Assembly: GCA_028292305.1 (NCBI GenBank)
Contig: JAQGMQ010000687.1
Span: 1 to 10,243 of the forward strand
From: Rhodoferax sp.
Lineage (GTDB): Bacteria > Pseudomonadota > Gammaproteobacteria > Burkholderiales > Burkholderiaceae_C
Direction: 5' to 3'
DNA: 10,243 nt
A model generated the notes under the pieces. The model searched no databases. It had not been told where the DNA came from and saw nothing but the letters and a program-made list of their open reading frames with translations. Within the stretch, counting starts at the first letter, position 1. Each line of letters starts with the position of its first letter. This document shows positions 1 to 5,935 of the stretch, piece after piece. The translations under genes were made by a program, and so were the position numbers.

Positions 1-48
1 ACAGGCCCCTGGACCTGCCGCGCACGACAAATAAAGGAGACAGACAAC
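1..48 (+). promoter_or_regulatory. Leader and strong RBS of the first Bug gene
   Basis: This is a short non-coding leader at the window edge. A clear Shine-Dalgarno AAGGAG lies at 34-39, followed by a 9-nt spacer to the ATG at 49, which fixes the start of the first gene. I see no convincing -35/-10 pair in these 48 nt. The promoter may lie upstream of the window, or the operon may begin further upstream. Confidence 0.6.
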
Positions 49-1038
49 ATGGCGATATACACAAGACTCGGTGCCTGCATGGCGATCGCGGCGGCCTCGA
101 TGGGGTTGCTCGGCAGCACGGCCGCGCAGGCCCAGCCCTACCCGGCCAAACCGGTGCGCATCGTGGTGCCGCTGTCGCCCGGCGGGCCGGTCGACGTGAT
201 CGCCCGCGCACTCGGCGCCCGGCTCACCGAGGTCTGGGGCCAGGGTGTGCGCATCGACAACCGGCCCGGCGTGAACGAGGTGGTCGGCGCAGAGAACGTG
301 GCCACCTCACGCGGCGACGGCTACACCCTGTTCCTGGCGACCGACCCGTCGATCTCGCAGAACCAGTTCCTCTATTCCAAGCTGCCCTACGACCCAATCA
401 ACGCGTTCGCGCCGATCAGCCGCATCGCCACCGCCAACATGGCGCTGTTCGTGCCGGCCAGCCTGCCGGTCAACAACCTCAAGGAATTCGTCGACTACGC
501 CAAAGCACGGCCGGGCGCGGTGCCCTACGGTTCGACCGGCATCGGCAATGCCACACACCTGTCGATGGCCTGGCTTGAAAACCGCACCGGCATGACGCTG
601 ATCCACGTGCCGTACAAGGGCCTGGCGCCAGTGATCCAGGACATGCTGGCCGGCCAGGTGCAGGCGGCGTTCGGCGCGCTGTCGGTGGTCGAGCCCTACA
701 TCAAGAGCGGCAAGCTCAAGGCCCTGGTGATCTCGGGCGCGCAGCGGCCCAAGCTGTTGCCCACGGTGCCGACCCTGGTCGAGTCGGGCTTCGAAAACAT
801 CGACGCCAACTTCACCATCGGCCTGTTCGCGCCGCGCGGCACACCCAGGGAGATCGTCAACAAGGTGGCTGCCGACGTGCAGAGGATCCTGCGCGAACCC
901 GCCTTCCGTGAGAAGTACATCGACGGCTTTGCCTTCGACCTGGTGGCCAGCACGCCGGATGAATTCGCCGCCTACATCGTGACCGACCGGGTGCGCCAGG
1001 AACAGCGCATCAAGATTTCCGGCGCCAAGCTGGACTAG
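49..1038 (+). CDS. Bug-family (TTT/TctC-like) periplasmic solute-binding protein
   Basis: A 329-residue periplasmic binding protein of the Bug (Bordetella uptake gene) family, the TctC-type receptor of tripartite tricarboxylate transporters. It likely binds a small carboxylated or amide ligand. Residues 1-28 form a Sec signal peptide: basic start, Ala/Leu/Met-rich core, AQA cleavage site before QPYPAKP. Family hallmarks follow: YPAKPVRIVVP with SPGGPVDVIAR (about 31-53), DNRPG, a YGSTGIGNATHL stretch, and VPYKGLAPVIQDMLAGQV. Length is normal for Bug proteins (about 320-330). It is the first gene of the run visible here, 29 nt before the SDR gene. No TctA/TctB membrane genes lie in the window, which is common for Bug proteins, most of which are orphans. 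The family call is firm; the ligand is unknown. Confidence 0.93.
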   Translation: MAIYTRLGACMAIAAASMGLLGSTAAQAQPYPAKPVRIVVPLSPGGPVDVIARALGARLTEVWGQGVRIDNRPGVNEVVGAENVATSRGDGYTLFLATDPSISQNQFLYSKLPYDPINAFAPISRIATANMALFVPASLPVNNLKEFVDYAKARPGAVPYGSTGIGNATHLSMAWLENRTGMTLIHVPYKGLAPVIQDMLAGQVQAAFGALSVVEPYIKSGKLKALVISGAQRPKLLPTVPTLVESGFENIDANFTIGLFAPRGTPREIVNKVAADVQRILREPAFREKYIDGFAFDLVASTPDEFAAYIVTDRVRQEQRIKISGAKLD

Positions 1039-1067
1039 AACTTCCATTCATACAGACGGGAACAAAA

Positions 1068-1838
1068 ATGGGTTTGCTACAGAACAAGGTTTGCGTGGTG
1101 ACCGGCGGCGCGGGCAGCATCGGGCTGGCCTCGGCGCGGCGCTTCATCGACGAAGGCGCACGCGTCATGCTGGTCGACCTGGACCAGGCCCAGCTCGACA
1201 AGGCCGTTGCCTTGCTATCCACGCCGGCCAGCGACCAGGTCTTCGGCCGGGCCGGTGACGTGGCGGATGCCGCCCAGGTCGAGGCCTCCTACGAAGCGGT
1301 GGTGGCGCGCTGGGGCAAGATCGACGTGCTCTTCAGCAACGCCGGCAATGCAGGCCGCAACGCGCGGCTGGAGTCCTATCCCGAAGACATCTTCGACCGG
1401 ACGCTGACCATCCACGCACGCGGTGCCTTCCTGGCCTGCAAATACGGCGCGCCGCTGATGAACGACGGCGGCAGCATCATCATCACGTCCAGCATCGCCG
1501 GTGTGCGCGGCGGCAATGGCGTGAACATGGCCTATGTCACCGCCAAACACGCGCAGATCGGCGTGATGCGCGTGGCCGCACGGGCGCTGGCCGGGCGCGG
1601 CATCCGGGTGAACACCATCAACCCGGGGCCGGTCGACAACGCGTTCCAGACCGGCATCGAGGTCGAGATGGGCCAGCTCATCGGCATCAACGTGACCGAG
1701 CAGCTGAACCAGACCGTGCCGCTGAAGCGCCATGCCGACGCCAGCGAGATCGCAGGGGCCGTGTTGTACTTTGCCAGCAGCCTCAGCACCTACACCACCG
1801 GCACGGTGCACATGGTCGACGGCGGGCTGATGAGCTGA
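1068..1838 (+). CDS. SDR-family NAD(P)-dependent oxidoreductase
   Basis: A 256-residue classical short-chain dehydrogenase/reductase, expected to be cytosolic and to oxidise a secondary alcohol or sugar hydroxyl (or the reverse). The TGGAGSIG cofactor loop is at 12-19, an acidic residue after beta-2 (VDLD, Asp37) favours NAD over NADP, Asp64 lies in the GDV motif, SNAG ends at 93, the catalytic Ser is 141/142, and Tyr156-x3-Lys160 is the active-site pair. NPGPV and a C-terminal DGG (MVDGGLMS) are also typical. The residue that is normally the tetrad Asn (in N-x-x-G) reads His116 here. A modest GGGA sits 6 nt before the ATG. Its stop overlaps the next start by 1 nt (TGATG), so it is probably coupled to the RraA-like gene. 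The substrate cannot be read from sequence; beside a lactonase, a sugar or polyol dehydrogenase role is plausible. Confidence 0.93.
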   Translation: MGLLQNKVCVVTGGAGSIGLASARRFIDEGARVMLVDLDQAQLDKAVALLSTPASDQVFGRAGDVADAAQVEASYEAVVARWGKIDVLFSNAGNAGRNARLESYPEDIFDRTLTIHARGAFLACKYGAPLMNDGGSIIITSSIAGVRGGNGVNMAYVTAKHAQIGVMRVAARALAGRGIRVNTINPGPVDNAFQTGIEVEMGQLIGINVTEQLNQTVPLKRHADASEIAGAVLYFASSLSTYTTGTVHMVDGGLMS

Positions 1839-2581
1839 TGGCTGCCGACCCTGCCGCAAAGCCGCTGACCGGCCGCGTGCCGGCCGAGGCCATCCGCCGC
1901 ACCAGGCTGCCGCGGCTTTCCGCCGACGTACTGCAACGCTATTCCGCACTGGAAGACTTGTGCGGTACGGCATCGGATGCGATGGACCGGCTCGGCCTGG
2001 CCGGTGCCGTGCCGGCCTCGGTGCTGGCGCCCAACCTGCCGGGCGCACGCACGGTCGGCCAGGCCGTCACGGTGCGCAACGTGGAGCGCACCGACGGCCC
2101 CACGCAGGCGGCCGCCAGCGGCAAGGGAAAGATGGGCGAACACGAGGCCTACAACCAGGCCGGGCCGGGCGACGTGGTGGTGATCGAAGGCCTGGCTGGC
2201 GTGTCCAACCTCGGCGGCCAATCGGCCACCGTGGCGCAGCGCGCGGGTTGCGCCGGCGCCGTGGCCGGCGGTGGCTACCGCGACCCCGCTGCCTCGCGGG
2301 CGCTGGGCTTCCCGATCTGGTCGCGCGGCCTGACACCCATCACCGGCAAATGGCGGCTCGCAACGGTCGAGATCAACGGCCGCGTGCGCATCGCGGGGGT
2401 CTCCGTCGATGCCGGCGACCTGGTGCTGGCCGACGAGGCCGGCATCGTATTCGTGCCCTTCGCCCATGCCGAGGCCGTGCTGGCCGAGGCCGAACGCATC
2501 GACCGCGGCGACAGCCTGCAGAAGGCCGACATCGCCGGCGGCATCGACCTGGCCACGCTGGCTGCCACCCGCTACAAGTAA
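1838..2581 (+). CDS. RraA-like / HMG-CHA aldolase-family protein
   Basis: A 247-residue protein of the RraA-like fold that includes 4-hydroxy-4-methyl-2-oxoglutarate / 4-carboxy-4-hydroxy-2-oxoadipate (HMG/CHA) aldolases, often mis-annotated as demethylmenaquinone methyltransferase. Visible features are GDVVVIEG (about 111-118), NLGGQSATVAQRAG (124-137), and GGGYRD with Arg148 and Asp149, the pair that in class II HMG/CHA aldolases binds substrate and metal. VDAGDLVLADEAGIVFVP (about 190-207) closes the core. Keeping the Arg-Asp pair argues for a metal-dependent pyruvate aldolase or oxaloacetate-decarboxylase-like enzyme rather than an RNase E inhibitor. The start codon shares its A with the SDR stop (TGATG), implying translational coupling; there is no separate strong RBS. 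An N-terminal extension of about 25-30 residues precedes the core. The substrate is unknown. Confidence 0.88.
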   Translation: MAADPAAKPLTGRVPAEAIRRTRLPRLSADVLQRYSALEDLCGTASDAMDRLGLAGAVPASVLAPNLPGARTVGQAVTVRNVERTDGPTQAAASGKGKMGEHEAYNQAGPGDVVVIEGLAGVSNLGGQSATVAQRAGCAGAVAGGGYRDPAASRALGFPIWSRGLTPITGKWRLATVEINGRVRIAGVSVDAGDLVLADEAGIVFVPFAHAEAVLAEAERIDRGDSLQKADIAGGIDLATLAATRYK

Positions 2582-2599
2582 CTCAACCCTCTGCCGAAC

Positions 2600-3520
2600 A
2601 TGTCCATCGTCACTGCTCCCTCCCAGACCCATACGGCCGACGTGGCCATCCACTGCGTGGTGCAAAGCGCCGACATCCTGGGCGAAGTGCCCCGCTGGTG
2701 CGAACGCACGCAGCGCCTGTGGTGGGTCGACGTGCGCCGGCCCGCGCTGCAGTATTTCGAGCCGGCCACCGGCGCCTACGCGGCGCAGCGGCTGCACCCC
2801 GAACTGGTGACTGGCGCCATGGCCCTGCGCGAGGCCGGCGGCTTTCTGCTGGCCACCGGCACCGGCTTCCACACCTTCGACCCGGCCAGTGGCCAGCCGG
2901 CGCGGCGCATCGCCTGGCCCGAGAACGGCAAGCCCGGCATGCGGCTCAACGACGGCCGCTGCGACCGGCGTGGCCGCTTCTGGTGCGGCAGCATGCACGA
3001 CACCCAGCGCGAGCCCCTGGGCACGCTGTACCGACTGGACGGCGACGGCCGGTGCACCGCCATGCTCGACGGCTTCGTGCTGCCCAACGCGATCTGCTGG
3101 AGCCCCGACGACCGCACCATGTATTTCGCCGACACCCACAACCAGCTGGTCTGGGCTTTCGACTACGACATCGACGCCGGTGCCATCTCCAACCGCCGCC
3201 TGTTCAAGGACTGGACCCACCAGATCGGCCGGCCCGACGGCGCCACGGTGGATGCCGAGGGTTACCTCTGGAACTGCATGGTGGCCAGCGGCCAGCTGGT
3301 GCGCCTGGCGCCCGACGGCCGCGTGGACCGCGTGATCCAGCTGCCGGTGACCAACCCGACCTGCCCGGCCTTCGGCGGGGAGAAGCTCGACATGCTCTAC
3401 ATCACCAGCCATTCGCAGCGCTTCACGCCGGAACAGCAGGCCCGCGAGCCGCTGGCGGGCGCACTGCTGGCGCTGGATGTCGGCGTGTGCGGACTTGTCG
3501 AACCGCGCTTCGCGGGCTGA
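2600..3520 (+). CDS. SMP-30/gluconolactonase/LRE-family lactonase
   Basis: A 306-residue six-bladed beta-propeller hydrolase of the SMP-30/gluconolactonase family, expected to open a sugar or other lactone in the cytosol (no signal peptide). All signature residues are present with family spacing: metal ligands Glu29 (in LGEVPRW), Asn163 (in LPNAICWSPD) and Asp213 (in RPDGATVD), and substrate-pocket Arg115 and Asn117 (in MRLNDGR). GRFWCGSM and YFADT are further blade motifs. The order and spacing agree with human regucalcin Glu18/Arg101/Asn103/Asn154/Asp204. It lies 18 nt after the RraA-like gene with only a weak RBS, so it probably depends on upstream translation. Next to an SDR, the simplest role is hydrolysis of the lactone that dehydrogenase makes. 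The family is firm; the natural lactone is unknown. Confidence 0.93.
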   Translation: MSIVTAPSQTHTADVAIHCVVQSADILGEVPRWCERTQRLWWVDVRRPALQYFEPATGAYAAQRLHPELVTGAMALREAGGFLLATGTGFHTFDPASGQPARRIAWPENGKPGMRLNDGRCDRRGRFWCGSMHDTQREPLGTLYRLDGDGRCTAMLDGFVLPNAICWSPDDRTMYFADTHNQLVWAFDYDIDAGAISNRRLFKDWTHQIGRPDGATVDAEGYLWNCMVASGQLVRLAPDGRVDRVIQLPVTNPTCPAFGGEKLDMLYITSHSQRFTPEQQAREPLAGALLALDVGVCGLVEPRFAG

Positions 3521-3558
3521 GCGGCACCACCACGGCACCCCTGCGGCACCACTACAAA

Positions 3559-3572
3559 AACCGGAGACTTCC
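3559..3572 (+). promoter_or_regulatory. RBS fixing the start of the second Bug gene
   Basis: The 10-mer AACCGGAGAC (3559-3568) places GGAG 6 nt upstream of the ATG at 3573. This chooses that ATG over an in-frame ATG at 3477, which lies inside the lactonase gene and would put 32 residues before the signal peptide. The identical 10-mer with the same 4-nt distance to the start codon precedes the TTG of the NIPSNAP gene (5591-5600). Confidence 0.7.
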
Positions 3573-4541
3573 ATGCCACGCATCACCCTTCTGAGCACCC
3601 TGGCGGCGATCGCCCTGTCGCTGGGTTGCGCCACCGCAGCACAGGCCCAGACGCCGGGCGACCAGAGCCTGAAGATCATCGTGCCGTTCGCCGCCGGCGG
3701 GCCGGCCGACCAGATCGCACGCATCATTTCCCAACCGCTGGGCGCGCTGCTCGGCAAGCCGGTGATCGTCGACAACCGCGGCGGCGCGGGCGGCGTGATC
3801 GGCGTCGGCATCGCGGCCAAGGCGCCGGCCGACGGCTCGACCTTGCTGCTGACCACCTCGAGCTATGTCATCACCGCCGGCACCACACCCAAGCTGCCCT
3901 ACAACCCGCGCAAGGATTTCGAGCCGGTGTACCTGCTGGGCGAGGTGCAGACGATGCTGGCGGTGCGGCCTTCGCTCGGCGTCAACAACCTGGCCGAGCT
4001 GGTGGCCAAGGCCAAGGGCGCCAACAAGCTCAACTACGGCTCGACCGGCGTCGGCGGCACCATGCACATCGGCGCCGAGCTCTTCAGCCAGGCCGCAGGC
4101 GTGCCGATGGTGCATATCCCCTACCGCGGCGCGGCACCGGCACTGGTCGACCTGATGGGCGGCACGGTGGACCTGGTCAACGCCGACGTGCCGGTGCTGC
4201 AGCCCTATGTGAAGGACGGCCGCCTCAAGGCGCTGGTGATCTTCGACACCAGGCGTTCACCGCTGCTGCCCGACGTGCCCACCGCGGCAGAAGCCGGCAT
4301 GCCCGCGCTGCTGATGACCAACTGGTATGGCGTGCTGATGCCGGCGGCCACGCCAGCCGAGCAACGCGCAAAGATCGAAGCCGCGCTGGCCGCCGTGGTG
4401 CGCCAGCCCGACACCGCGGCCCGGCTGGCCGAGGCCGGCTTCAGCAACCCGCGCGACCATGTCGGCTTTCAGAAGCGGCTCGACGCCGACTTCGAGCGCT
4501 GGCTACCCTGGCTCAAGGAAGCCAAGATCCAGACCGACTGA
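3573..4541 (+). CDS. Second Bug-family periplasmic solute-binding protein
   Basis: A 322-residue Bug/TctC-type extracytoplasmic binding protein. Residues 1-25 are a Sec signal peptide (MPRITLLS start, hydrophobic core, AQA before QTPGD). Family features: LKIIVPFAAGGPADQIAR (about 33-50), DNRGGAGGVIG, LPYNPRKDFEPV, YGSTGVGGTMHIG, HIPYRGAAPALVDLMGG, and LLPDVPTAAEAG. It is clearly divergent from the Bug protein at the start of the window, so it is not a recent tandem copy and may bind a different ligand. A Cys at 19 is not in a lipobox (Ser at -3), so signal peptidase I processing is expected. It follows the lactonase by 52 nt, the largest gap in the run, and ends just before a decamer repeat. 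No transporter membrane subunit is nearby. Confidence 0.93.
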   Translation: MPRITLLSTLAAIALSLGCATAAQAQTPGDQSLKIIVPFAAGGPADQIARIISQPLGALLGKPVIVDNRGGAGGVIGVGIAAKAPADGSTLLLTTSSYVITAGTTPKLPYNPRKDFEPVYLLGEVQTMLAVRPSLGVNNLAELVAKAKGANKLNYGSTGVGGTMHIGAELFSQAAGVPMVHIPYRGAAPALVDLMGGTVDLVNADVPVLQPYVKDGRLKALVIFDTRRSPLLPDVPTAAEAGMPALLMTNWYGVLMPAATPAEQRAKIEAALAAVVRQPDTAARLAEAGFSNPRDHVGFQKRLDADFERWLPWLKEAKIQTD

Positions 4542-4550
4542 CATCCACCC

Positions 4551-4590
4551 TCACCTGCCATCACCTGCCATCACCCGCCATCACATGTCA
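4551..4590 (+). repeat. Four-unit 10-bp tandem repeat across the start of the dehydrogenase gene
   Basis: Four consecutive 10-bp units fill most of the 43-nt gap: TCACCTGCCA (4551-4560), TCACCTGCCA (4561-4570), TCACCCGCCA (4571-4580) and TCACATGTCA (4581-4590). The first two are identical and the third has one change. The fourth is more diverged and contains the ATG (4585) of the downstream gene. The units contain no purine-rich Shine-Dalgarno. A change in copy number would move the start codon relative to the upstream stop without touching either protein. Confidence 0.85.
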
Positions 4591-5562
4591 TCAGCTGAAG
4601 AAATCTCGACGCCGAATTCAAAGGCAGCGCTGCCCGAACTGCTGCAGATCGGCCCGTTGCCGCCCGGCCTGGTGGCGCTGCTCACGCCGCACTACCGCCT
4701 GCACCCGCTCTGGCTGGAAGCCGACCGCGCCGGTTTTACCAAGGCCCATGTCGGCCGCTTTGCCGGGGGCGTCACCATGTCGCGCCACGGTTGCGATGCG
4801 GCCACGATGGCCTGCCTCGCCGGCTCGGTGGTGGCCTGCTTCGGCGTGGGCTTCGAAGGCCTGGACCTGGCTGCGGCGCGGCGGCACGCGGTGGCCGTCA
4901 GCACCACGCCCGACGTGCTCACCGACTGCGTGGCCGACATCGCCTTCGGCCTGGTGCTGGCCACTGCGCGGCAGATCGTGGCCGCCGACCGGTTCGTGCA
5001 GGCCGGGCGCTGGCCAGCCGGCATGTTTCCGCTGGCAACCAAGGTCAGCGGCAAACGCATGGGCATCGTCGGCCTGGGCCGCATCGGCGCGGCCATAGCG
5101 CGCCGCGCCACGGGCTTCGACATGGTGCCGCGCTACCACGGCCGCCACGCACAGCCGGCCGCGCCCTACGGCTTCGAGCCCGACCTGGCTGCGCTGGCGC
5201 GCTGGGCCGACTTCCTAGTCGTCGCCTGCCGCGGCGGACCCGAGACGCACCACCTGGTGTCGGCCGGTGTGATCGAAGCACTCGGCCCTGCAGGTTTCCT
5301 CATCAACATCGCCCGTGGCTCCGTGGTCGACGAGGCCGCGCTGGCCGATGCCGTGCAGCGCCAGGCCATTGCCGGAGCCGGGCTCGACGTCTTTGAAAAC
5401 GAACCCCAGGTGCCTGCCGCGCTGCTGGGCAACGACCGCGTGGTGGTGTTGCCCCACGTGGCCGCCGGCACCCGCGAAACCCGTGCCGCCATGGAGCAAC
5501 TGGTGCTGGACAATCTGCAGGCGTTCTTTCGCACCGGCCAGGTGGCAACGCCACCCGCCTGA
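4585..5562 (+). CDS. D-isomer-specific 2-hydroxyacid dehydrogenase (glyoxylate/hydroxypyruvate reductase-like)
   Basis: A 325-residue cytosolic NAD(P)-dependent dehydrogenase that interconverts a 2-oxo acid and a D-2-hydroxy acid. The Rossmann motif GLGRIG is at 163-168 after GKRMGIV. The catalytic triad is complete: Arg244 (in INIARGS), Glu273 (in DVFENEP) and His291 (in PHVAAGT). Basic residues after the second strand (YHGRH, about 184-188) resemble the NADPH-preferring glyoxylate/hydroxypyruvate reductase group, so NADPH is likelier than NADH. The ATG at 4585 is chosen because an earlier in-frame ATG at 4459 lies inside the Bug gene and gives an unrelated N terminus; however, 4585 sits in a decamer repeat and lacks a recognisable RBS. 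The protein could reduce glyoxylate, hydroxypyruvate or another oxo-acid fragment released by the aldolases of the operon. The family call is firm, the exact substrate open. Confidence 0.92.
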   Translation: MSSAEEISTPNSKAALPELLQIGPLPPGLVALLTPHYRLHPLWLEADRAGFTKAHVGRFAGGVTMSRHGCDAATMACLAGSVVACFGVGFEGLDLAAARRHAVAVSTTPDVLTDCVADIAFGLVLATARQIVAADRFVQAGRWPAGMFPLATKVSGKRMGIVGLGRIGAAIARRATGFDMVPRYHGRHAQPAAPYGFEPDLAALARWADFLVVACRGGPETHHLVSAGVIEALGPAGFLINIARGSVVDEAALADAVQRQAIAGAGLDVFENEPQVPAALLGNDRVVVLPHVAAGTRETRAAMEQLVLDNLQAFFRTGQVATPPA

Positions 5563-5590
5563 TACGAACGCGCACGCGCCCATGGTCAGC

Positions 5591-5604
5591 AACCGGAGAC
5601 ATTC
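5591..5604 (+). promoter_or_regulatory. RBS supporting a TTG start of the NIPSNAP gene
   Basis: AACCGGAGAC at 5591-5600 puts GGAG (5595-5598) 6 nt before the TTG at 5605. The upstream ATG at 5582 is in another frame. The family N terminus (IYEHRTYT) begins immediately after the TTG, so the non-ATG start is well supported. Confidence 0.7.
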
Positions 5605-5922
5605 TTGATCTACGAACACCGCACCTACACCGTGGCCCATGGCCAGATGGACAGCTACCTGGCCCGCTACGAGGAACACGCGCTGCCCCTGCAGCTGAAG
5701 CACCTGGGCCGGTTGCTCGGCTTCTTCATCAGCGAAATCGGCCCGCTGAACCAGGTGGTGCACATCTGGGTCTACGACAGCCTGGCCGATCGCGAAACCC
5801 GCCGCGCCGCGCTGGACGCCGATCCGGCCTGGTCGGCTTTCAAGCAGATCAACAAGGGCAGCTTCGTGCAGCAGGACGTGAAGATCCTGCGTGCTGCGCG
5901 CTTCAGCCCGCAACACGTCTGA
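5605..5922 (+). CDS. NIPSNAP-family protein
   Basis: A 105-residue protein of the NIPSNAP family (ferredoxin-like alpha/beta-barrel fold). The start IYEHRTYTV followed by GQMDSYLARYEEHALPL, the central LGFFISEIGPLNQVVHIWVYDSLADRETRRAAL and the end FVQQDVKIL are typical of single-domain bacterial members, and about 100 residues is the usual length. No signal peptide or membrane segment is seen. The molecular function of bacterial NIPSNAP proteins is not established; they often sit inside catabolic operons next to Bug proteins and dehydrogenases, as here. It starts with TTG behind a good RBS and lies 42 nt after the dehydrogenase and 13 nt before the HpcH/HpaI aldolase, so it is almost certainly co-transcribed. 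A small enzyme or accessory factor for a pathway intermediate is possible but unproven. Confidence 0.9.
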   Translation: MIYEHRTYTVAHGQMDSYLARYEEHALPLQLKHLGRLLGFFISEIGPLNQVVHIWVYDSLADRETRRAALDADPAWSAFKQINKGSFVQQDVKILRAARFSPQHV

Positions 5923-5935
5923 GCGCGGCCCAGCC

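Noticed and set aside
1838..2581. Demethylmenaquinone methyltransferase or RNase E inhibitor RraA
   Set aside because: No methyltransferase motif is present; the retained Arg-Asp pair and catabolic neighbours fit the aldolase branch of this fold better.
3477..3572. Earlier in-frame ATG start for the second Bug protein
   Set aside because: It lies inside the lactonase gene and would bury the signal peptide; the ATG at 3573 has a good RBS and a proper signal sequence.
1960..3594. Plus-strand 544-codon frame spanning the RraA-like and lactonase genes
   Set aside because: It is out of frame with both, Arg/Pro-rich, and has no family match; the in-frame genes carry catalytic residues.
3573..3647. 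Lipoprotein signal in the second Bug protein (Cys19)
   Set aside because: The -3 position is Ser, not Leu/Val/Ile, and a conventional AQA signal peptidase I site follows at residue 25.
1790..3856. Long open frame on the minus strand (688 codons) across the SDR end, RraA-like, lactonase and Bug genes
   Set aside because: It is antisense to four genes with clear family motifs, its translation is low-complexity His/Ala/Gly/Arg-rich with no recognisable domain, and such frames are a by-product of high third-position GC.
4551..4590. CRISPR-like or mobile-element terminal repeat reading of the decamer units
   Set aside because: Units are 10 bp with no spacers, no inverted ends and no transposase or cas genes nearby; it is a simple direct tandem repeat.
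3626..5098. Plus-strand 490-codon frame across the second Bug gene and the dehydrogenase gene
   Set aside because: Same reason: a compositionally biased alternative frame over two genes with clear signatures.
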